Shown one piece after another: positions 8,591-16,797 of a stretch of DNA of 52,100 nt. The stretch covers positions 1 to 52,100 of the forward strand of contig NZ_JAGRPF010000146.1 of NCBI RefSeq assembly GCF_020439865.1, given 5' to 3'. Made by a program: the position numbers and the translations under genes. The DNA is from Prosthecobacter sp. (GTDB taxonomy: Bacteria > Verrucomicrobiota > Verrucomicrobiia > Verrucomicrobiales > Verrucomicrobiaceae). Under the pieces are notes generated by a model, which searched no databases, was not told where the DNA came from, and worked only from the letters and a program-made list of their open reading frames with translations. Each line of letters opens with the position of its first letter. The first letter of the stretch is position 1.

Positions 8591-10273
8591 ATGAGCCGCT
8601 TGAAACGCTTGCCATTTGTCATCGCCTGCTTGGCCCTATCCCTTCCGAAATTTGCATTAGCATGGGGCTCCGGGCACGATGATGTCATGCGTGCCGTCAT
8701 TGAACGACTGCCGCCAGAAATTCGCAACAGCTTCACGCCCGAGATCGTGAAGACTGCCGTGCAGCATGCCAGTCACTATCCGGACAGCTTCGAGCCGTTT
8801 CTGACCGAAGACATCGGTGAAGCCGCGCTTGCACGTTTGGCCCGGGCGCGGCTCAAGGTCCGCTACGACCTGCATTCCGAACGCGGCGCAGCGATGTGTT
8901 TCATCATGCTCGTCGATGCCATGCGGGAGCAGCATCCCGGACGCACCGCACATTGGATCGCCACGCTGTCCCACGTGATCGCAGACATGGCGGCCTGCAA
9001 TCACGATCCCCTCGTTCACACCGCGACCTATGGCTGGGCGGACTGGAAGCTGAAGCTGCCCGGCGGCACTGACTTCTCGAAGATCAGGTCGCTGCTCGAT
9101 CTTTCTGGCTCCGCGCACGACACGGCGGGCGGCGCCGATTCGTTCAACGCGGCGATCGATAAGCAGTTGATCCACGACGATCAGCGCGACGCATCGAAGG
9201 CGCTTGCTGAGGTCATGCTCTATGGCCAGACAGGCGCCGCGTATTGCAGCCTGCGCGGCGTAGACATCCTCGAGGGAGCAACAGGCTGGGTGGACCGGCA
9301 GGATCTCGCAGCGAGGGAGCAACTTTGGCAAAGCATCGGCGAGCTCGGTGCGTGGGCCGTGGTGCGGACCTTGCGTGATGTCGAGGTCGCGGCACGATTC
9401 GCCAAGGCAGACGCGCAAATCGAACTGACGCCGGAAGTCGAAAGCGCGCATGTGGCAGAAGTTGAGAAGATCCTGCGTGATCGCCACATCGCGGACGAAG
9501 CTCTGTTTGCGCCCATCCTGCATGACCTGCAACCGGCTCAAGAACCCGCGACCGGCATCGTGCTCGAACCTTCCTGGGCGATGAACGGCGCGATGCTCGG
9601 CTTCTCGAGTCGTGTGCAATCCGTGGCGATCGCCCGCAGCTTGCAGCAGGCCGGGCAATCGTATGCCACCTTCGATGTGCGGCAGATCCTCGCCAGAGGA
9701 CTGCCGTCGCCCGAGCGCGTGCCGCGGCTCATCATCGTCGCCACGTCCTTCCACGACTACCATTCGCTCAAGGCGGATGTGTTTGACCAACGAATCGCCG
9801 ACTACCTCAAGCATGGCGGTCGTGTGCTCTGGATCATGGGAAACTCCCAGCCCGCACCCAAATCGTTCGCCGCATTCACGGAGGCGATGCAGCGCAAGGG
9901 TGCCAAAGACCGCCTGCCGGTGACCGATGAAGCGTTTCTCACGTCCAGCGCGGAAGTCGTCGGCAGCGGCCTGCCCGTGCTGAAAATCACGCATCCGGCG
10001 AAGACCAGCGCAGGCTGGCAGCAGCCCTTCTGTCCCTGGACCTTCGATCTGGCGAAGAGTCCGGATTTGAAGCCTCTGGTCACTCTCGACAGCGGTGATC
10101 AAACACTTACCGTCGGGGCCATCACAACGGACTCCAAGGCCGCCTGCGTTCCGATCTATGCGCTCACCCCCTACCTCTTTGAAAGCGGCGACACGATCGA
10201 GGTCGCGCACGAACCCGCCATGGACGCCGCTGCGTTCGATGTGCTCCGTGCGTTGTTGAAACAGCTGCAATAA
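8591..10273 (+). CDS. Secreted zinc-dependent phospholipase C-like protein with a C-terminal domain of unknown function
   Basis: 560 residues. The ATG at 8591 starts a signal peptide (to about residue 25) whose mature end would be A-W-G-S-G-H-D-D: an exposed N-terminal Trp plus early His is the hallmark of the zinc phospholipase C / S1-P1 nuclease fold. Further likely metal ligands are HASHYPD near residue 58 and SHVIADMAACNHDP near 135. The all-helical enzyme domain covers about residues 25-330. Residues about 350-560 are alpha/beta (RLIIVATSFHDYHS, GGRVLWIMGNSQPAP) and resemble the glutamine-amidotransferase-like/ThuA-type fold, an assignment I hold weakly. It could release head groups from lipids or attack nucleic acid. 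It converges with the beta-propeller gene 1 bp downstream. Confidence 0.62.
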   Translation: MSRLKRLPFVIACLALSLPKFALAWGSGHDDVMRAVIERLPPEIRNSFTPEIVKTAVQHASHYPDSFEPFLTEDIGEAALARLARARLKVRYDLHSERGAAMCFIMLVDAMREQHPGRTAHWIATLSHVIADMAACNHDPLVHTATYGWADWKLKLPGGTDFSKIRSLLDLSGSAHDTAGGADSFNAAIDKQLIHDDQRDASKALAEVMLYGQTGAAYCSLRGVDILEGATGWVDRQDLAAREQLWQSIGELGAWAVVRTLRDVEVAARFAKADAQIELTPEVESAHVAEVEKILRDRHIADEALFAPILHDLQPAQEPATGIVLEPSWAMNGAMLGFSSRVQSVAIARSLQQAGQSYATFDVRQILARGLPSPERVPRLIIVATSFHDYHSLKADVFDQRIADYLKHGGRVLWIMGNSQPAPKSFAAFTEAMQRKGAKDRLPVTDEAFLTSSAEVVGSGLPVLKITHPAKTSAGWQQPFCPWTFDLAKSPDLKPLVTLDSGDQTLTVGAITTDSKAACVPIYALTPYLFESGDTIEVAHEPAMDAAAFDVLRALLKQLQ

Positions 10274-10274
10274 G

Positions 10275-11498
10275 TCACTCGCCCACGCACCAGAGGTATT
10301 CCTGGCGTGAGTCGCCGAGCTTCGCGGAGCGGAGGTAGATGCGGTTGCCGCAGATCGCAGGCGTGGAGAAGGATTCGTCGCCGAGCTGGTTTTGAGAAAG
10401 CAGTGTGAACCTGGCCGGCGTGGCTTCGAAGACTGAGGTCACGCCTGCCTTGCTGGTGATGTAGATGCGGTTGTCGAGCATCACGGGCGACCCGTAGAAC
10501 TCCTTGTCGATCTTCTCGGACCACAGCTCCTCGCCGGTGTCGGACTTCCAGCACACCGCCTTGCCGGAATCGCCAACACCGAAGACGTGACCGTTCTGCA
10601 CCAGCAACGACGGCACATAGCTGCGTGTGTTGTTTTCCCAGGCGATCTTGCCGCTGCCATCGGCTTCCACAGCCATCGTGTGGTTCTTCGGATAACCGCC
10701 GCCGAGGAACACGCGGCTTCCATCGGTCACCGCGGTGACGACGGTCTCCTCGGTCGAGCCTTCGATCTCCCACAGTTTTTTTCCGGTGAGCGGATCGAAG
10801 CTGGAGACAAGATTGCAACCCGCCAGCACCGCCTGCGTCTTGCCAGCCGCATTCACGACGGCGGGTGTCGCGTAGTTCGCGATCGGCGGGCGATCCTGCT
10901 GCCAGAGGATCTCGCCGGTGAGCTTGTTCAGCCCGGAAAACTTGCCGCCGCCGCGATAATCCGCCGCCACGAGTACCACGTTCTCAAAGATCACCGGCGA
11001 CGCGCCGTAGCCTTGATGCAGTTTGAAATCGCACACGCGCCGCTGCCAGAGCGGCTTGCCGGAGAGATCGAGCGCCGAGGTGAAGATGGCGCTGTCGTTC
11101 AGGAAGTTGACGTAAAGCCGTTCGCCATCACAGACGACGTCGCCTGAAGCCAGTGATGAATTGCGGTGGCCGCCGGTGACGAAATTCCCGCTGTTAACGA
11201 CGGTCTCCCAGACCTGTTTCCCCGTCGCACGATCAAAGCACAGCACAATTTGCTCCTCCTTCGGCACATCCGCAGTGGCGAGGTAGATGCGATCACCGAA
11301 GACCGTCGGCGAGCCATGCCCGCGTCCGCGCACTTCGGCCTTCCACAGCACGTTCTCCGTCTCGCTCCACTTCACCGGCACCTTTTGCCCCGAGGCTGCA
11401 TGACCATCCGCGGTGGGACCGCGCCACGCCGGCCAGTCATCGGCATTCAACGATGAGACGACCAAAAGAAGAGCGATGAGTGATGAAGACGGATTCAT
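10275..11498 (-). CDS. Secreted PQQ-like beta-propeller protein
   Basis: 407 residues. The start at 11498 gives a signal peptide (MNPSSSLIALLLVVSSLNA) ahead of DDWPAWRGPTADG, the usual beginning of this family in Verrucomicrobiota and Planctomycetota. Repeats of the form 'G-K-x-x-W' recur (TGKQVWE, SGKPLWQ, TGEILWQ, TGKKLWE, TGEELWS), each closing a propeller blade. The family resembles BamB and quinoprotein dehydrogenase propellers but lacks the flanking regions of a true dehydrogenase, so it is more likely a structural or binding protein than an enzyme. It is one of few minus-strand genes in this region, converging with the phospholipase C-like gene and diverging from the DUF4838 gene, with 74 bp between starts. 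Confidence 0.85.
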   Translation of the reverse strand: MNPSSSLIALLLVVSSLNADDWPAWRGPTADGHAASGQKVPVKWSETENVLWKAEVRGRGHGSPTVFGDRIYLATADVPKEEQIVLCFDRATGKQVWETVVNSGNFVTGGHRNSSLASGDVVCDGERLYVNFLNDSAIFTSALDLSGKPLWQRRVCDFKLHQGYGASPVIFENVVLVAADYRGGGKFSGLNKLTGEILWQQDRPPIANYATPAVVNAAGKTQAVLAGCNLVSSFDPLTGKKLWEIEGSTEETVVTAVTDGSRVFLGGGYPKNHTMAVEADGSGKIAWENNTRSYVPSLLVQNGHVFGVGDSGKAVCWKSDTGEELWSEKIDKEFYGSPVMLDNRIYITSKAGVTSVFEATPARFTLLSQNQLGDESFSTPAICGNRIYLRSAKLGDSRQEYLWCVGE

Positions 11499-11572
11499 GC
11501 GACTCACCATAACGCGCATTCGAGGCCGAAGTGGTCGCCAGAAACACGATTCGATCACGTTTACGTTCGACC

Positions 11573-14500
11573 ATGAATGCGCGCCTCCTGATCTCGCTCG
11601 TTGTCCCGGTCCTCGCACTTCAGCTCCGTGCTGCCGAAAGCTTCCTCGTCGAAAACGGCCAGCCGCGTGCGGAGATCGTCATTTCGGACCAGCCGACGCG
11701 CATGCAGCGGGTTGCGGCGCATGAGTTTCGGCAGCAGATCGAGAAGATCAGCGGCGCACGGCTGCCGATTGTGACGCAGCCTTCGGGCAAGGCGGTGAAG
11801 GTGTTCATCGGCGCGAGTGCGCAGTCGCCGGTGAAGGCGGAGGGGCTCAAGAACGGCGCGTATCGCATCGCGACGGGCGCGGACTGGATGGCATTGATTG
11901 GCGACGACAGCGAGTTCACACCGATGGAGCCGTTTGCGAAGAACAACGGCGACATCTCGCGTGCGCAGGCGGAGTGGGAGAAGATCATCGGCGCGCCGTA
12001 TGGAATGCCAAGCGGTGGCTTGTACAAGAACCGTCTGCGCCTGCCCGGCGACACCGGAAAGCCGGACGGCACGATCACCGACAAGAAGGAGACGCTCGAA
12101 ATCTGGGGTCTCGATGAGCGCGGCAGTTTCAATGCGGTGTGCGGCTACCTGCACAAGCTCGGCGCGCGCTGGTATCTGCCCGGTGAAATCGGCGAAGTGC
12201 TGCCGTCGATGAAAACGATTCCGCTGCCGAAGATCGATGAAACCGTGCAGCCGGACTTCGCACTGCGGCAGTTCAACTTCCGCTTCAGCACTTCCGGTCC
12301 GGAAACATCGATGTGGGTGATGCGACTTGGCACGCGCAATGACGAGCGTCTGCAGATCGCCCATGGCATGTCCACGATGACGAACCGTCAGGCGGTTTTC
12401 GATGCGCATCCGGACTGGTTCGCGATCTACGGTGGCAAGCCCGACTTCAAACCCGGCGACTCGAAGTGCCAGGTCTGCTACTCGAACGACGGGCTCTTCA
12501 AGGAAACGGTGCGCTGGGCGCGTGCGCTGCTGGACACCTACAAGTTTGAAACCGTCTCCATCATGCCGCCGGACGGCTACACCTCGATCTGCCAGTGTGA
12601 GAAGTGCAAGGGCAAGGACTCGCCCGAGCGCAACGAGCGCGGCCTGCTGAGCGATTATGTGTGGGACTTCGTCAATCGCGTGGCAAAGGAGATCGCGAAG
12701 TCGCATCCGCACGCGAAGGTGCTGAACTGCGCGTATGGCGTTTACACGCTGCCACCGCTGAAGATCGACAAGCTTGAGCCGAATGTGCAGGTCTGCATCG
12801 TCGGCGGACGACGTCCGATCAATCGCGGCGGCGTGAAAGGCGAGGGCGAATCCGCGCCGGACGCGCTGCGAGCCGCGTGGGCGAAGAAGACGGACAATCC
12901 GCTGCTCATCTTTGAAAACTACCCCTTCACCGATCGCGGCTGGTATCTGCCGAGCTACGCCGCGCATTCACTCGTGAACAGCGTGAACGCCACAAAGGGC
13001 ATCTCGGCAGGCGAGGACATCTGGCTCAGCGTGCGGCAGGATTTCGCCACCCACGGCATCGGCTTCAATCACTTCCTCGTTTACTTCACCGCCCGCGCCT
13101 ACTGGGGCGGCAAGGACGTGGATGCCGATGCGATGCTGCGCGAATACTGCCATCTTTTCTACGGGCCCGTGGAGCCGGAGATGCTCGCCTTCTTCAACTA
13201 CTGCGAAGCGAACTGGGGCGCGATGGAAGATGACAAGTCGAAGGCGGATGAAGCGCTCGCGCTTTTCGAAAAAGCCAAGGCGAAAGCCGATGCTGCGAGC
13301 GTCTATGGCAAACGGATCGCCCTCATCGATGACTTCCTCAAAGGCCTGCGCATGAAGACCGAGCAGCTCGGGCAAAAGCGCGGTCCTGTGCCGGCAGTCC
13401 GGCTCGTCGGCGATGCGCATGACATCGTGATCGATGGCAAGTTCGACGACGAATACTGGCAGAAGTGCCCCGTAGCCGCGACGGGCAAGTTCCGCGAACT
13501 GCAGACCGGCGGCACGCCTGTTTTCGGCACGTCGTTCAAGGCCGGATGGCAGGGCAACAATCTCTACTTCGCGATTCGTTGCGACGAGCATCCCGGCGAG
13601 AAGCCAAACATCGCCTCCACGCGCAATGACGACCAGGCGATCTGGCACGGCGATGTCATCGAAATCGAACTCGCCACCGAAACGCACTCCTATTATCAGA
13701 TCGCCGTCAGCCCCGCCGGTCACATCGTCGATCTCGACCGCGGCGCGTCGAAGGGCCAGTGGTTCGGCTGGAACTCGCGGGCCGAGGTCGCCACGCACAT
13801 CGCCGACGATCACTGGACCGTCGAGATTCGCTTCCCCGTCACCGCCGATGAAAACGATCCGCTGAACCAGGTCATCGGCCGTCATCCCACGCAGAGCCTG
13901 CCGTGGCACATCAATCTCTGCCGCCAGCGCATTCGCGAGGACGGCCAGGAACTCAGCGCGCTCTCGCCCACCGGCACCAGCGGCTTCCATGAGCCAATGA
14001 AGTTCGCACACTTCTACGACGGCCGCTCGCATCAGTTCGAGGCCGATCCCACCGTCACCGACTTCGTCATCGGCTTCCGTCAGGCCGTGCAGAAGCGCAA
14101 AGCGGACGCCTTCCTCGCGCTCGCCGACATGGAGAAGATCACCGATCTGCAAAAAGCCACCGCAATGGAACAGGCCGCCTTCTATTCGCGCGACGCCGCC
14201 GATGCGATCATCGAGCGCATCCCCGTCGAAGCCGTGAAAAAATCCGCTCAGATGCAAAGCCTGCTCGCCAAGACGAAAGCGCCCGAGGTCATCGCGCAAT
14301 TCGCCGGCGAGGACATCGCGAAATGGCCCTTCTGGCAGCGCGGCGCGGGCTATCACGCACGCGGTCGCGCTTACTTCATCACCAAGACAGGCGACAAGGC
14401 CGAATCCGATCTCCACGCCGCGCTCGAATGGACCAGCGAGCCCCGAGCCCGCGATGCGATCCTGCTCGCGCTCGGGCAGAACCGCGAACGCAACCTCAAC

Positions 14501-14731
14501 GCCGACGACAAAGCGCTGGAAGCCTACCACGCCATCATCGAAGGCCGCTCACGCATCGGCGGCGCGGATGAATATGCGGCACTGCAGGGCATCGCGCGGG
14601 TTTTGACCAAGAAGGGCCGCTTCGACGAAGCGCTGGCCGCGCTGAACCGCGCAGACCCCGAAAAACTCCAAGGCGTGTGGCGCACGAACATTCTGAAGTC
14701 CATCGAAGAGGTGAACGCCGCTCGAAAGTAG
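11573..14731 (+). CDS. Large secreted DUF4838 (GH67-like) protein with a CBM9-like domain
   Basis: 1052 residues. The ATG at 11573 begins a signal peptide (MNARLLISLVVPVLALQLRA). Residues about 20-150 resemble the N-terminal domain of alpha-glucuronidases ('AHEFRQQIEKISGARLPIV'). Residues about 230-510 are a DUF4838 barrel, including HPDWFAIYGG, CYSNDGLFKETV and the Cys cluster ICQCEKCKG near 332. Residues about 605-810 match a CBM9-like carbohydrate-binding fold ('IVIDGKFDDEYW', 'FAIRCDEHPGEKPNIA'). The last 230 residues are helical and TPR-like. It probably binds and acts on a polysaccharide, perhaps one with uronic acids, which would suit a sulfated-glycan locus; the chemistry is unproven. 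It has its own divergent upstream region. Confidence 0.85.
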   Translation: MNARLLISLVVPVLALQLRAAESFLVENGQPRAEIVISDQPTRMQRVAAHEFRQQIEKISGARLPIVTQPSGKAVKVFIGASAQSPVKAEGLKNGAYRIATGADWMALIGDDSEFTPMEPFAKNNGDISRAQAEWEKIIGAPYGMPSGGLYKNRLRLPGDTGKPDGTITDKKETLEIWGLDERGSFNAVCGYLHKLGARWYLPGEIGEVLPSMKTIPLPKIDETVQPDFALRQFNFRFSTSGPETSMWVMRLGTRNDERLQIAHGMSTMTNRQAVFDAHPDWFAIYGGKPDFKPGDSKCQVCYSNDGLFKETVRWARALLDTYKFETVSIMPPDGYTSICQCEKCKGKDSPERNERGLLSDYVWDFVNRVAKEIAKSHPHAKVLNCAYGVYTLPPLKIDKLEPNVQVCIVGGRRPINRGGVKGEGESAPDALRAAWAKKTDNPLLIFENYPFTDRGWYLPSYAAHSLVNSVNATKGISAGEDIWLSVRQDFATHGIGFNHFLVYFTARAYWGGKDVDADAMLREYCHLFYGPVEPEMLAFFNYCEANWGAMEDDKSKADEALALFEKAKAKADAASVYGKRIALIDDFLKGLRMKTEQLGQKRGPVPAVRLVGDAHDIVIDGKFDDEYWQKCPVAATGKFRELQTGGTPVFGTSFKAGWQGNNLYFAIRCDEHPGEKPNIASTRNDDQAIWHGDVIEIELATETHSYYQIAVSPAGHIVDLDRGASKGQWFGWNSRAEVATHIADDHWTVEIRFPVTADENDPLNQVIGRHPTQSLPWHINLCRQRIREDGQELSALSPTGTSGFHEPMKFAHFYDGRSHQFEADPTVTDFVIGFRQAVQKRKADAFLALADMEKITDLQKATAMEQAAFYSRDAADAIIERIPVEAVKKSAQMQSLLAKTKAPEVIAQFAGEDIAKWPFWQRGAGYHARGRAYFITKTGDKAESDLHAALEWTSEPRARDAILLALGQNRERNLNADDKALEAYHAIIEGRSRIGGADEYAALQGIARVLTKKGRFDEALAALNRADPEKLQGVWRTNILKSIEEVNAARK

Positions 14732-14775
14732 TCGGACCAGTCTGACTTGTCCGACAAGTCCGACCCGTCAGACAG
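14731..14775. repeat. 9-bp GTCNGACNN repeat array, left copy
   Basis: Five head-to-tail units of 9 bp: GTCGGACCA, GTCTGACTT, GTCCGACAA, GTCCGACCC, GTCAGACAG. Each core (GTCNGAC) is a palindrome. The last unit overlaps the stop codon of the minus-strand four-helix gene and the first touches the stop of the DUF4838 gene. A matching array lies on the other side of the gene at 15528-15563. Confidence 0.85.
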
Positions 14776-15502
14776 GCAGCGTTCTCTTGCACTCCGGATA
14801 CCCCGAGCACCCCCAGAAGTCCTTCCCCGCCTGCGCACCCTGCTTGGCCGTGCGCCTATGCATGGGCTTTCCACACTCTGGGCACTCGGGCGCGTCTGCT
14901 TTCGCAGCCCGCGCCTTCACACGCGTCGCATGCAGGCGCTCGGTGAAGCCGCCATTCTCAGCGAAGTCACGTCCCTGACTTTGGATCTGGCGTTTCAGCA
15001 GATAAGCCGCCTGATTCACCGCGCAGAGCATGGCGTTCGCTGCCAGTTCGGGACTCGCCTTCTTCACAAAGTCCGCCAATCCCGCCAAACCGGTGAGCTG
15101 AATTTTGTCCTTTGCAGGAGAAAGACCGGGAGCCACGTCATGCTTCAAGCGCTCACGCATCGCCCGGCATTCGCGGGACTCTTTGGGCCACACGCGCAGC
15201 CCGTTTTGCACGAGGTAGCTCTTGTAGTCCTTCAGCAGTTCATCGTTGAGGCTCGCACGGGCCACGTTCGTCAGTTTCATCTCCGACTTGCGGGACGTGG
15301 CCGCCGCGCCGCTGCCCTCGCTGATGTTCCGCACACCGCTCCGCGCCGCCTGCACCATCTGGTCATGTGTCCGCGAGCGCTTGTCGATGAACCGGTCACA
15401 AAACACCACCGTGGCATCATAGACAGCTTCCGCGACCTTGTAGCTCCGCAGGTTCTCATAACCCCCGTGCGGCAGCAGCGGGCTGGAGTCATCAGGAATC
15501 AT
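14768..15502 (-). CDS. Four-helix-bundle protein with a C-terminal topoisomerase-type zinc ribbon
   Basis: 244 residues from the start at 15502. Residues about 15-115 are a four-helix bundle of the S23/Avd family (YENLRSYKVAEAVYDATVVF, 'ARSGVRNISEGSGAAATSRKSEMKLTNVARASLNDELLKD' pattern), the group first known from 23S rRNA intervening sequences and from diversity-generating retroelements. A linker of about 90 residues follows, then a zinc ribbon (CPECGKPM ... FWGCSGYPECKRTLPV: C-x2-C and C-x5-C). This matches what is called the 'four helix bundle suffix domain' protein. A nucleic-acid-binding role is inferred. It is flanked on both sides by arrays of 9-bp GTCNGAC repeats. No reverse transcriptase is nearby. 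Confidence 0.82.
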   Translation of the reverse strand: MIPDDSSPLLPHGGYENLRSYKVAEAVYDATVVFCDRFIDKRSRTHDQMVQAARSGVRNISEGSGAAATSRKSEMKLTNVARASLNDELLKDYKSYLVQNGLRVWPKESRECRAMRERLKHDVAPGLSPAKDKIQLTGLAGLADFVKKASPELAANAMLCAVNQAAYLLKRQIQSQGRDFAENGGFTERLHATRVKARAAKADAPECPECGKPMHRRTAKQGAQAGKDFWGCSGYPECKRTLPV

Positions 15503-15527
15503 GCGTCCACGAAACCCCCATCCAATC

Positions 15528-15563
15528 GTCTGACAAGTCCGACTTGTCAGACCCGTCCGACCT
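15528..15563. repeat. 9-bp GTCNGACNN repeat array, right copy
   Basis: Four units: GTCTGACAA, GTCCGACTT, GTCAGACCC, GTCCGACCT, with the same phase and core as the array at 14731-14775. It lies in the 112-bp region upstream of the four-helix gene (minus strand) and of the EF-hand gene (+ strand). Confidence 0.85.
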
Positions 15564-15614
15564 GCACCGCAAAAACCACATGACCAACCGCACGCCCCAT
15601 GGAACCCATGCCTC

Positions 15615-16109
15615 ATGAAAGCCGTCCTTTCACTCCTCCTCTCCGCCGCCTCTCTCCTGGCCTCAGACGACGCCCCGCTCATCACTCGCATCCTCAAAGC
15701 GGCGGACAAGGACTACGACGGCAAGCTCACGCTCGCCGAATACCTGCCGCTCGATGTGCAGGCGAAGCATCATGGCGACGAGCACTTCAAATCCGGCGAT
15801 GCGAATGCCGACGGATTCATCGACGCCTCCGAACTCGCCACGACGCTGCACAAGCAGACCTGGTTCGCCATCCTCTCCGAAGGCATCGAACCCTGCTTCG
15901 CCCGCCTCGACGCCAACCAGGACGGCAAACTCGACGCCGCCGAGTATCGCAAGATCTCCCGCATGGGCGCCCACGCCGAACAGCACTTCAAAGGCGCCGA
16001 CACCGACAAGGATGGCTTTCTCAGCAAAGCGGAGTTCGCCGCTCATGCAGGGGCCAGGCTCAAGACGGTGGAGGCGGCGACTCCAAAGAGGAAAAACATC
16101 AAGGATTGA
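15615..16109 (+). CDS. Secreted EF-hand calcium-binding protein
   Basis: 164 residues with a signal peptide at 1-16 (MKAVLSLLLSAASLLA). Four EF-hand loops are visible: DKDYDGKLTLAEY near 31, DANADGFIDASEL near 63, DANQDGKLDAAEY near 98 and DTDKDGFLSKAEF near 128. Each has acidic residues at positions 1, 3, 5 and a closing Glu at 12, so all should bind calcium. Such small secreted EF-hand proteins are common next to sulfatases in this phylum; sulfatases also need calcium, but a direct link is only inference. It lies between the four-helix island and an AT-rich HNH gene and does not overlap either. Confidence 0.88.
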   Translation: MKAVLSLLLSAASLLASDDAPLITRILKAADKDYDGKLTLAEYLPLDVQAKHHGDEHFKSGDANADGFIDASELATTLHKQTWFAILSEGIEPCFARLDANQDGKLDAAEYRKISRMGAHAEQHFKGADTDKDGFLSKAEFAAHAGARLKTVEAATPKRKNIKD

Positions 16110-16160
16110 GGAATTCAGCCGAGCGCAACTGTCGCTGGCGATAGATGGAGGTCTTTCACA

Positions 16161-16192
16161 CAATTCATTGGGCAAAAAGAGTGGACGAATTG
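16161..16192. repeat. Inverted repeat CAATTC / GAATTG upstream of the HNH gene
   Basis: CAATTC at 16161-16166 and GAATTG at 16187-16192 are separated by 20 nt in an AT-rich 100-bp leader. It could be a short operator, but at six bases per arm it may be chance. Confidence 0.25.
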
Positions 16193-16209
16193 AGTTCTGC
16201 CACAATCAA

Positions 16210-16743
16210 ATGTCTTTAAGCAACACTCGACAAAAAATCATGCCGCTAGACAAGCTCCCCAACAAAACATACCCAGCACTCGGCCTTTCGTTAATTGACC
16301 GTGCTTTTAAGGAGGCACACGCGGAAAGATGCTGTCCCAACGATTTGGCTAAACTCAGAGAATACTTTGGCAATCACAATGATGTGAAGTGCATCTATTG
16401 CGCGGAGAAGACGGCCAAAAGATGGGACCATCTTTATCCCGTTTCAAAAGGCGGTGACACATCCCTCGGAAATCTAGTTCCTGCGTGTGACAGTTGCGAC
16501 GATTCCAAGCAGGACAAAACGCTAGACGAGTGGTCGCAGAGCAATGCCAAATACCGGCCTTCGGCAACGCGACTTGTGGCGATCAAGGAATCGATTCGAC
16601 AATACCGAATTAAGTTCCCATACGACGAACAAGATTTTCAGAGCAAAATGAATGACGACACCTCGAAGAAGTACAAGCGCCTCAGAGATGCTCTTGATAT
16701 CGTCCGAAAAGTTTTAATTGAAGACGACATCATATCAAAATAG
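16210..16743 (+). CDS. HNH endonuclease, AT-rich and probably acquired
   Basis: 177 residues from ATG 16210; ATG 16240 (MPLDKLPN) is an equally possible start. The core near residues 60-105 is a classical HNH fold: CIYCAEKTAKRWDHLYPVSKGG ... GNLVPACDSCDDSKQDK, that is C-x2-C, the Asp-His pair, Asn and a second C-x2-C holding a structural zinc. The flanking regions are charged and helical with no recognised partner domain. Base composition is clearly more AT-rich than the surrounding genes, with codons (AAA, TTA, ATA) rare in the neighbours, pointing to recent transfer. Stand-alone HNH proteins of this kind may be homing or anti-phage nucleases; no methylase or defence partner adjoins it. Confidence 0.8.
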   Translation: MSLSNTRQKIMPLDKLPNKTYPALGLSLIDRAFKEAHAERCCPNDLAKLREYFGNHNDVKCIYCAEKTAKRWDHLYPVSKGGDTSLGNLVPACDSCDDSKQDKTLDEWSQSNAKYRPSATRLVAIKESIRQYRIKFPYDEQDFQSKMNDDTSKKYKRLRDALDIVRKVLIEDDIISK

Positions 16744-16797
16744 CTAGACGTCCGACATGGTGCTTAGCCCTTCTAGCATTGCCATTTTCAACCGATC

